From the NCBI RefSeq assembly GCF_016642265.1, contig NZ_MRXX01000003.1:149359-158178 (forward strand): a DNA stretch of 8,820 bases. Direction: 5' to 3'. The stretch is from Streptococcus lactarius (GTDB lineage: Bacteria; Bacillota; Bacilli; Lactobacillales; Streptococcaceae). Below are positions 1-5,003 of this stretch, in pieces. Position numbers and translations under genes: made by a program. The notes under the pieces are model-generated. The model did no database searches. It was given only the letters and a program-made list of their open reading frames with translations, and was not told the origin of the DNA. Within the stretch, counting starts at the first letter, position 1; every line of letters begins with the position of its first letter.

Positions 1-10
1 AAAAACAATT

Positions 11-43
11 GAGAGGCTAAGGATTTTGTCCCAGCCTCTTTTT
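11..43. terminator. Terminator hairpin of the gene before the window (TGGGACA-type repeat)
   Basis: A 7-bp perfect stem, AGAGGCT at 12-18 with AGCCTCT at 33-39, is followed by a T run at 39-43. A run of A at 1-5 on the other side would give a T run in the opposite direction, so the hairpin could act both ways. Read on the minus strand the right arm is AGAGGCTGGGACAAAA, a motif I recognise as common in streptococcal intergenic terminators. The gene it terminates lies outside the window. Confidence 0.75.
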
Positions 44-73
44 GCATGGAAACGCATATTTATTAAAAGAGCG

Positions 74-159
74 GTCAAGAGGCTAGTTGATCGGATAGGA
101 TGTCCTGATTTAGCTAACAATGACTATTTTTATTGCGACCGATGTCATCCTTTCTTGAC
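74..159. other. Gene-free stretch with weak long-range inverted repeats
   Basis: No credible gene lies between the first terminator and the aliB-like gene; the longest ATG frame I checked (ATG at 46) stops after six codons. GTCAAGA at 74-80 is complementary to TCTTGAC at 153-159, with GG at 81-82 able to pair with CC at 149-150 across a 2-base bulge. Inside it ATCGG (90-94) can pair with CCGAT (139-143), and CAAT (118-121) with ATTG (132-135). Together they could form an 86-base folded element, but single 7-bp matches are expected by chance in a region of this size, so this is only suggestive. Confidence 0.2.
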
Positions 160-189
160 ATCTTATTATATTCATTCATAAAAAACGAA

Positions 190-204
190 CATTTTCTAAA
201 ATTA
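190..204 (+). promoter_or_regulatory. Possible CodY-box-like operator
   Basis: CATTTTCTAAAATTA matches the known CodY consensus AATTTTCWGAAAATT at 11 of 15 positions. It lies directly upstream of the -35 hexamer of the aliB-like gene, where binding could block RNA polymerase. CodY is a known repressor of nutrient and peptide uptake genes in streptococci, which fits the target. The match is imperfect and the region is very A/T rich, so chance similarity is a real possibility. Confidence 0.3.
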
Positions 205-205
205 T

Positions 206-234
206 TTGGTTTTTTTTAAGAAATAGTGTATAAT
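206..234 (+). promoter_or_regulatory. Sigma-A promoter of the aliB-like gene
   Basis: The -35 is TTGGTT (206-211) and the -10 is a perfect TATAAT (229-234), separated by 17 bases. Transcription would begin near 240, giving a leader of about 23 bases before the start codon, too short for a riboswitch. The upstream sequence is rich in A and T, which often strengthens promoters of this kind. Confidence 0.8.
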
Positions 235-263
235 GATAAAAAATCTAACATAAGGAGATCGTG

Positions 264-2231
264 ATGAAAGCAAAAAGACTGTTAGCTCTTGCAGGAGTTT
301 CTATTGCAGGTGCTTTTCTCTTAGCAGCATGTGGCGGTGGTAGTAGTAAACAAGCAACCTACTCGTTTGTTTATTCGGCTGATCCAAATACCTTGGATTA
401 CATTACAGCGACTCGTACAACAACTTCAGATATCACTAGTAACCTGGTGGATGGTCTTCTTGAAAATGACCAATACGGGAACTTTGTGCCAAGTCTAGCA
501 GAAGATTGGACTGTCTCTGAAGATGGATTAACCTATACCTACAAACTTCGTAAAGATGCCAAATGGTATACCAGCGAAGGGGAAGAGTATGGAAAAGTAA
601 CGGCTCAAGACTTCGTAACAGGGATCCAACATGCCGTCGCAGCAAAATCAGAAGGTCTCTTCTTGATTCAAAATTCGATCAAAGGTTTGGATGCTTACGT
701 CAAAGGGGAAACCAAGGACTTTAATACCGTCGGAGTGAAAGCTTTAGATGACCACACCATCCAATATACCTTGGTCCGTCCAGAAAGCTTCTGGAACTCC
801 AAAACAACTTCAGGTGTTCTTTTCCCAGTTAATGCTAAGTTCTTGGAATCTCAAGGAAAAGATTTTGGTTCCTTGAAACCTAGCAGCATCTTGTACAATG
901 GTCCTTACTACTTGAAATCATTAACTTCTAAATCTGAAATCGAGTTGGTGAAAAACAAAGACTATTACGATGCTAAAAATGTTCACATTGACAATGTTAA
1001 ATTGACCTTCAATGATGGATCAAACCCAGATTCAATTATCAAAGGCTTTGAAAAAGGTCAATACTCCTTTGCGGGTGTAATGCCAAACAGCTCTACTTAT
1101 AAGAATGTGAAGAAGAACTTTGGCAACAATATCGTCTATGGCTTGCAACTGGGTACTTCTTACTATCTTGGTTTTAACTTGGATCGTCAAAAGTATGATC
1201 ACACCGCTAAAACAACAGATGAGCAAAAAGCTTCTACCAAGAAAGCTATCTTGAACAAGGACTTCCGTCAAGCAGTGAACTTTGCCTTTGACCGTAAATC
1301 GTATGCGGCGCAAGTTTCAGGTTCAGATGCTGCTGAGAAGACTCTTCGTAGCACTTTGGTACCCCCAACTTATGTCCAAATCAATGGAGAAGACTTTGGA
1401 AAAGCCGTTGAAAAACAATTGGTGACTTATGGAGATCAATGGAAGGGTGTTAGCCTAGAAGATGGTCAAACAAGCCTCTATAATCCTGAAAAGGCCAAAG
1501 CTTCATTTGCCAAAGCCAAAGCTGAATTGCAAAAACAAGGGGTTCAATTCCCGATCCATTTGGACTACATTGTCAGCCAAGTGGACAGCAGCATGGTCCA
1601 ACAAGCTAGCTCCTTCAAACAGTCTGTAGAATCAACCCTTGGTGCGGAAAATGTTGTGGTGGATCTTCAAAAAGTATCAGATGATGATTTCCAAAACATC
1701 ACCTACTTCAGTGATAATGCAGCAGCTAGAGACTATGATATCTCAGGTGGCGGATGGCAACCAGACTATCAAGACCCATCAACTTATCTTGAAAGTATCA
1801 GTCCAGTGAACGGTTCCGTTTCATACTATCTTGGTATTGATGCAGGATCAAACAACCCAGCCATCGCAGCAGTTGGCTTGGATCAGTACGCGAATATGTT
1901 AAAAGATGCGGATGCTGAATTATTGGATCAAGCAAAACGCTATGAAAAATATGCTACAGCCCAAGCTTGGTTGACAGATAGTTCCATTACGCTTCCAACC
2001 GTTTCAAATGGTGGAGCACCAATGCTTCAACGGACAGTACCATATAGCCGTGCTTCTTCCTGGGTTGGTACAAAAGGAACAGGAAGTAACTACAAATATC
2101 TGAAATTGACCGATGATGTAGTGACCACAAAAGAATTTGATAAGGCCAAGGAAACTTGGTTGAAAGAAAAAGCCAAATCCAATAAAAAAGCCCAAGAAGA
2201 TCTTAAAGATCATATCGAAAAGAAAAAATAA
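264..2231 (+). CDS. aliB: AliB-like oligopeptide ABC transporter substrate-binding lipoprotein
   Basis: This 655-residue protein belongs to the SBP_bac_5 (OppA/AmiA/AliA/AliB) family, whose members capture short peptides at the cell surface and deliver them to the Ami/Opp permease. Residues 1-22 form a lipoprotein signal peptide ending in the lipobox LAAC, so Cys23 should be lipidated and anchor the protein to the outer membrane face. Family landmarks include the N-terminal stretch with DGLLENDQYGN and AEDWTVSEDGLTYTYKLR, FRQAVNFAFDR in the middle, PDYQDPSTYL, and a Lys-rich C-terminus. Full length for the family is about 650. I chose ATG 264 over the in-frame GTG at 261 because AAGGAG (252-257) is 6 bases from the ATG and only 3 from the GTG. 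It is monocistronic, with its own promoter and terminator and no permease or ATPase gene beside it, as usual for ali-type orphans. By memory it resembles AliB more than AliA or AmiA; streptococci carry several paralogues (Hpp proteins in S. gordonii), so the family is certain but the symbol is not. Confidence 0.93.
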   Translation: MKAKRLLALAGVSIAGAFLLAACGGGSSKQATYSFVYSADPNTLDYITATRTTTSDITSNLVDGLLENDQYGNFVPSLAEDWTVSEDGLTYTYKLRKDAKWYTSEGEEYGKVTAQDFVTGIQHAVAAKSEGLFLIQNSIKGLDAYVKGETKDFNTVGVKALDDHTIQYTLVRPESFWNSKTTSGVLFPVNAKFLESQGKDFGSLKPSSILYNGPYYLKSLTSKSEIELVKNKDYYDAKNVHIDNVKLTFNDGSNPDSIIKGFEKGQYSFAGVMPNSSTYKNVKKNFGNNIVYGLQLGTSYYLGFNLDRQKYDHTAKTTDEQKASTKKAILNKDFRQAVNFAFDRKSYAAQVSGSDAAEKTLRSTLVPPTYVQINGEDFGKAVEKQLVTYGDQWKGVSLEDGQTSLYNPEKAKASFAKAKAELQKQGVQFPIHLDYIVSQVDSSMVQQASSFKQSVESTLGAENVVVDLQKVSDDDFQNITYFSDNAAARDYDISGGGWQPDYQDPSTYLESISPVNGSVSYYLGIDAGSNNPAIAAVGLDQYANMLKDADAELLDQAKRYEKYATAQAWLTDSSITLPTVSNGGAPMLQRTVPYSRASSWVGTKGTGSNYKYLKLTDDVVTTKEFDKAKETWLKEKAKSNKKAQEDLKDHIEKKK

Positions 2232-2259
2232 AAAAACCATCATTGTTCCATCAATGAGG
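2231..2259 (-). terminator. Terminator for the leftward exoA-VOC transcript
   Basis: Read on the minus strand, CCTCATTG pairs with CAATGATGG (one bulged base) around a 6-base loop and is followed at once by a T run (the A run at 2231-2236). The core stem, TCATTG/CAATGA, has only two G-C pairs, so it is weak alone. It sits beyond the strong hairpin at 2271-2302, and the two together would close leftward transcription. Confidence 0.45.
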
Positions 2260-2261
2260 AT

Positions 2262-2302
2262 AAAAAAAGTCGGAGCCGTCATGTGAGGGCTCCGGTTTTT
2301 TT
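2262..2302. terminator. Strong terminator of the aliB-like gene, probably bidirectional
   Basis: A perfect 7-bp G/C-rich stem, CGGAGCC (2271-2277) with GGCTCCG (2288-2294), with a 10-base loop, is followed by seven T at 2296-2302. It begins 40 bases after the stop codon of the aliB-like gene. The A run at 2262-2268 supplies a T run for transcription from the right, so the same hairpin can also stop the convergent exoA-VOC transcript. Confidence 0.9.
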
Positions 2303-2351
2303 AGGTCTCGAATGTTAGTTTGTCTCATTCTTTAATATGAAAGATAAATCA

Positions 2352-2415
2352 ATCACCCGCTATTGAACTGGACTTAAAAAAATAGATTTTTGGGTATAGT
2401 TCATAGACGGGTGAT
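2352..2415 (+). repeat. 64-base imperfect inverted repeat, possible structured RNA or tiny MITE remnant
   Basis: The ends are ATCACCCG (2352-2359) and CGGGTGAT (2408-2415), exact 8-bp complements. A second helix, TGAACT (2364-2369) with AGTTCA (2398-2403), is in register across a 4x4 internal loop. A third, 2372-2380 with 2387-2395, gives nine more pairs and a 6-base loop. Two of its pairs, and one next to the second helix, are G-U when the plus strand is transcribed but A-C on the minus strand, so the fold favours plus-strand RNA. Seen as terminal repeats, the two 18-base ends differ only by one gap on each side. No T run follows, so it is not an ordinary terminator. I do not recognise the family. 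Confidence 0.55.
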
Positions 2416-2422
2416 GATCATT

Positions 2423-2809
2423 CTATTCACTAAATCTTAAAAAATAGCCATCTGGATCCAGAATTGCAAATTCATGAGGATGGATATAATGATCACCAAC
2501 ACGAAATTTTCTTTTAATTAATGGGCGATGAATAGGATAGTTGGCTTCTAACAATTTCTGATAGAGCCTAGGGACATCCTTGATGCCAAAGGAGATGTTG
2601 ACTCCTCGACCAAAGGGGTAGTTTAGTTCAGCTAATTCATCCTTTGTCCCCTCCTCTAGCATGAGCTGGCAATCTTCAAGAGATAGGAAGAGAAAGTTTT
2701 CTTCTGGTCGTTCGTATTCGATGGTAAAACCCAACAAATCACAGTAGAAGGAACGGGACTGTTCTATATTTGAGACCATAAACTCGGGAATAACGGCATT
2801 ATAGTTCAT
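2423..2809 (-). CDS. VOC family protein, glyoxalase/bleomycin-resistance-like
   Basis: This 128-residue cytoplasmic protein has the size and the paired beta-alpha-beta-beta-beta pattern of the vicinal oxygen chelate superfamily. The first half has VSNIEQSRSFYCDLLGF, the standard opening helix and strand. The second ends in the classic ILDPDGYFLRFSE. Streptococcal proteins like it are usually labelled bleomycin resistance protein, but that label is by homology, and I cannot assign metal ligands or a substrate: it might bind a drug, be a small dioxygenase or isomerase, or do something else. The start ATG lies 11 bases after the exoA stop, and its Shine-Dalgarno TAAGGA overlaps that stop codon, so it is the second gene of an exoA operon and probably translationally coupled. 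It is complete and terminated by the hairpins to its left. Confidence 0.85.
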   Translation of the reverse strand: MNYNAVIPEFMVSNIEQSRSFYCDLLGFTIEYERPEENFLFLSLEDCQLMLEEGTKDELAELNYPFGRGVNISFGIKDVPRLYQKLLEANYPIHRPLIKRKFRVGDHYIHPHEFAILDPDGYFLRFSE

Positions 2810-2820
2810 AAAGCAAATCC

Positions 2821-3648
2821 TTACAATTCAATCTCCAAGACAATCGGTGTGTGGTCTTGGCGTGGGCCTGAGTCGATCATGTCTGACTTGGTAACCTTAT
2901 CTGCCACACGGTTACTTGTGAGCCAGTAGTCGATTCTCCAGCCAGTGTTGTTAATTTTTGATGTCTTGCTGCGTTGTGCCCACCACGTATAGCGCTCAGG
3001 GACATCGCCGTGGAGGTGGCGGAAGGTGTCAGTAAATCCTGCTGCTAAAAGGTTGGTGAAGCCTGCGCGTTCTTCATCTGTGAAACCTGGTGAACGGCGG
3101 TTGCTGGCTGGGTTGGCAAGGTCAATTTCCTTGTGGGCAACGTTGTAGTCTCCTGTTGCTAGGACAGGTTTTTGCTTGTCTAGTTGAGCTAAGTACTCCG
3201 CATATTTGACATCCCAGACTTGACGTTCTTCTAAACGTTTGAGGCCATCACCAGCGTTTGGTGTGTAGACCTGAGTGACGAAAAATGTATCAAATTCTAG
3301 AGTAATGATGCGACCTTCTGAATCCATGGTAGATGGGGCGCCAATTTCTGGGAAAGTGACAGTTGGAGTGAGTTCTTTCTTATAAAGGAACATGGTTCCA
3401 GCATAGCCTTTACGAGCAGGCTCTTGAGAAGAGCGCCAAGTATTTTCGTACTGCGGGAAGAGTTCTTCTAGTACTTCAAGGTGTTTTTTAGTAGGGCCCT
3501 TAGCTGAGAGCTTGGTTTCTTGGATAGCGATGATATCCGCATTTTCGGCCACCAAGGTTTGGAGGACGTCTTGTGATAATTTGGCACGCGCAGAATCGCT
3601 GGTCAATGCTGCGTTTAGGGAGTCGATATTCCATGAGATCAGTTTCAT
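2821..3648 (-). CDS. exoA: Exodeoxyribonuclease III / AP endonuclease ExoA
   Basis: The product cuts DNA 5' of abasic sites and clears blocked 3' ends in base-excision repair, and has 3'-5' exonuclease activity. It is a 275-residue member of the exonuclease-phosphatase fold (ExoIII/APE1 family). Catalytic residues of the E. coli enzyme have clear counterparts: Asn7 in SWNID, Glu44 in IQETK, Tyr128 in QVYTPN, Asp167 and Asn169 in GDYNV, Asp240 in GWRIDYW, and the Asp265-His266 pair in QDHTPIV. It matches the pneumococcal ExoA closely from memory, including length. An in-frame ATG 21 bases upstream (3669) adds MSRKGNT, but I chose 3648: a Shine-Dalgarno AAAGGA stands 7 bases before it and the family begins MKLISWNID. 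The gene is first in a two-gene leftward operon with the VOC gene. Confidence 0.97.
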   Translation of the reverse strand: MKLISWNIDSLNAALTSDSARAKLSQDVLQTLVAENADIIAIQETKLSAKGPTKKHLEVLEELFPQYENTWRSSQEPARKGYAGTMFLYKKELTPTVTFPEIGAPSTMDSEGRIITLEFDTFFVTQVYTPNAGDGLKRLEERQVWDVKYAEYLAQLDKQKPVLATGDYNVAHKEIDLANPASNRRSPGFTDEERAGFTNLLAAGFTDTFRHLHGDVPERYTWWAQRSKTSKINNTGWRIDYWLTSNRVADKVTKSDMIDSGPRQDHTPIVLEIEL

Positions 3649-3682
3649 TGTATTTCCTTTTCTTGACAAAATAGATAATTTT

Positions 3683-3691
3683 ATTATAACA
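3683..3691 (-). promoter_or_regulatory. Extended -10 promoter of exoA
   Basis: On the minus strand TGTTATAAT is a perfect extended -10 (TGnTATAAT), 35 bases upstream of the exoA start codon. The position 17 bases further upstream (3706-3711) reads TCAGAA, a poor -35, which is tolerated by extended -10 promoters. It stands back to back with the rightward promoter at 3722-3750. Confidence 0.7.
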
Positions 3692-3721
3692 AAAATTTAG
3701 TTTTTTTCTGATCTGAATGCC

Positions 3722-3750
3722 TTGAAATCTCCATTGAAATCATTTATAAT
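3722..3750 (+). promoter_or_regulatory. Sigma-A promoter of the DUF3290-DUF421 operon
   Basis: The -35 is TTGAAA (3722-3727) and the -10 is a perfect TATAAT (3745-3750), with the ideal 17-base spacer. Transcription should start near 3757, leaving a leader of about 27 bases before the ATG. The quality of both boxes suggests strong constitutive expression; I see no operator palindrome. Confidence 0.85.
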
Positions 3751-3783
3751 AGTTTGAATTCACTGAATGAAAGGGTGTCCCCT

Positions 3784-4236
3784 ATGAAATTTTACTCCTA
3801 TGACTATGTATTGAGTCAGATCAGCCAGCAAAATTGGGTGACTATCGGGATCTCGATTTTTCTGATTGTACTGACTGGATTTTTTGCGGTCAAAGCCTAT
3901 CGGGATAAGCACGATAGCAAATTCCGTGAATTATCCATTATTTCCATTTTGACTCTGGTTACAGTGGCCTTGATCGGGATCAGCAATTTCCAAATTAGTA
4001 AAAGTAATAACGACCAATTCCAACGCTCCCTGCATTTTATTGAAGTAATTTCAAAAGAATTAGATGTTAAAAAAGAAACCGTCTATGTTAATACGTCTGC
4101 AACTACAGATGGGGCGATTCTAAAAGTCGGAAAGGATTATTATCGGGCGATCGCTGGATCGGATCCAGATAGCTACTTATTAGAAAAAATGAATCTGTAT
4201 AAGACAGATGTAGAACTCGTGGAGGTCAGCAAATGA
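3784..4236 (+). CDS. DUF3290 family membrane protein
   Basis: A 150-residue protein with two predicted membrane helices, about residues 18-38 and 50-68, joined by a short charged loop (YRDKHDSKFRE), and a soluble tail of about 80 residues. It fits the DUF3290 family, of unknown function, which is typically encoded next to a DUF421 protein, as here. The start at ATG 3784 has AAAGGG at 3770-3775, 8 bases away; an in-frame TTG at 3754 would put the start inside the transcription start region and is not credible. The last codons overlap the next gene by ATGA, and GGAGG at 4221-4225 inside this gene is the ribosome binding site of that gene. This argues that the two proteins are made together and act as partners in the cytoplasmic membrane. 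No catalytic motif is visible. Confidence 0.88.
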   Translation: MKFYSYDYVLSQISQQNWVTIGISIFLIVLTGFFAVKAYRDKHDSKFRELSIISILTLVTVALIGISNFQISKSNNDQFQRSLHFIEVISKELDVKKETVYVNTSATTDGAILKVGKDYYRAIAGSDPDSYLLEKMNLYKTDVELVEVSK

Positions 4237-4865
4237 CATTTAATTTTATTGAAATTTTTATCAAATTAGCGCTAGGTCTGATTTCATTGGTGTTTGTCAT
4301 CAATGTGACCGGGAAAGGCAATCTTGCACCTAGTTCAGCGACTGACCAAGTTCAAAACTTCGTTCTTGGTGGGATTATCGGCGGGGTCATCTACAATAGT
4401 TCGATTACGATTCTCCAATATGTGGTCATTCTCTTGATGTGGACCATTTTAATTCTACTTTTAAAATGGCTCAATACCAACGTCCGTTTTATGAAGCACT
4501 TAATCGATGGCAAACCAACGGTCATTATAAAAAATGGCAAGATTGATCCTGAAGCTTGTCGTTCCAAGGGACTTTCTGCTTCAGACGTTGCCTTGAAATT
4601 ACGTGGACAAGGGATTTTTCAATTAAAAGATGTGAGGCGTGCTGTGATTGAACAAAATGGTCAATTGATCGTTGTCCGTGTGGGGGATGAAAATCCTAAA
4701 TACCCGATCATTACTGATGGCGTGGTTCAGCTTGAAATTTTGGAAACCATTGGGAAAAGTGAAGAGTGGTTGCTAGCTGAATTGAAAAAAGAAGGCTATG
4801 ACAACGTTTTGGATATTTTCATTGCTGAGTATGACAAAGGAACGATCAACGTTGTGACCTATTAG
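4233..4865 (+). CDS. DUF421 (YetF-like) membrane protein
   Basis: A 210-residue protein of the DUF421/YetF family. Three hydrophobic segments, at about 5-25, 42-55 and 58-80, precede a cytoplasmic domain from about 90 to 210. The region after helix 1 (TGKGNLAPSSATDQVQNFVLG) corresponds to the family's MGKR...S..D.v....lG pattern, and the soluble part has the typical GKPTVIIKNGKID, DVALKLRGQGI and LKDVRRAVIEQNGQL. Bacillus relatives include YetF and YkjA; the biochemical role is not established. The start overlaps the stop of the DUF3290 gene (ATGA) with GGAGG 7 bases upstream. A strong terminator follows within a few bases, so these two genes form a closed operon. The product cannot be linked to a transport substrate or enzyme from sequence. 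Confidence 0.92.
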   Translation: MTFNFIEIFIKLALGLISLVFVINVTGKGNLAPSSATDQVQNFVLGGIIGGVIYNSSITILQYVVILLMWTILILLLKWLNTNVRFMKHLIDGKPTVIIKNGKIDPEACRSKGLSASDVALKLRGQGIFQLKDVRRAVIEQNGQLIVVRVGDENPKYPIITDGVVQLEILETIGKSEEWLLAELKKEGYDNVLDIFIAEYDKGTINVVTY

Positions 4866-4867
4866 TG

Positions 4868-4888
4868 AGGAGTCGAAAGACTCTTTTT
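4868..4888 (+). terminator. Terminator of the DUF3290-DUF421 operon
   Basis: GAGTC (4870-4874) and GACTC (4879-4883) form a 5-bp stem closed by a GAAA tetraloop, extended by a G-U and an A-U pair, and followed by five T at 4884-4888. It begins 2 bases after the stop codon and separates this operon from the pbp2b promoter. Confidence 0.88.
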
Positions 4889-4934
4889 CTATTGTGAAAT
4901 GATAAAAAAATAATGTAAATTGCTCTTCCTTTTC

Positions 4935-4963
4935 TTGAGATACAGATCGAAAAATAGTAAAAT
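4935..4963 (+). promoter_or_regulatory. Sigma-A promoter of pbp2b
   Basis: TTGAGA (4935-4940) and TAAAAT (4958-4963) are spaced by 17 bases. Each differs from consensus by one base. Transcription should begin near 4970, about 34 bases before the pbp2b ATG, and probably runs on through recR, since no terminator lies between them. Confidence 0.78.
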
Positions 4964-5003
4964 GGAAGGTAAGTGTTACAGAGAATAGAAGGGCAAAAAG
5001 TTC

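Noticed and set aside
12..85. AGAGGCTA repeated at 12-19 and 78-85, so that AGCCTCT (33-39) could pair with either copy
   Set aside because: The nearer pairing with its T run is a complete terminator; an 8-base repeat at this distance is likely chance, and no switch function can be supported.
155..183. TTGACA (155-160) as a -35 of a second promoter for the aliB-like gene
   Set aside because: No good -10 at 16-18 bases (only CATAAA at 177-182), while a stronger promoter with a perfect TATAAT lies downstream.
261..263. GTG as the start of the aliB-like gene
   Set aside because: It lies only 3 bases from the Shine-Dalgarno; the ATG directly after it has better spacing and gives the usual MKAK-type signal peptide.
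3649..3669. Upstream in-frame ATG for exoA adding MSRKGNT
   Set aside because: It would place the ribosome binding site inside the gene and add residues not seen in the family, which starts MKLISWNID.
3754..3783. TTG start for the DUF3290 gene
   Set aside because: It falls 3 bases after the -10 box, before the likely transcription start, and has no ribosome binding site; ATG 3784 has AAAGGG.
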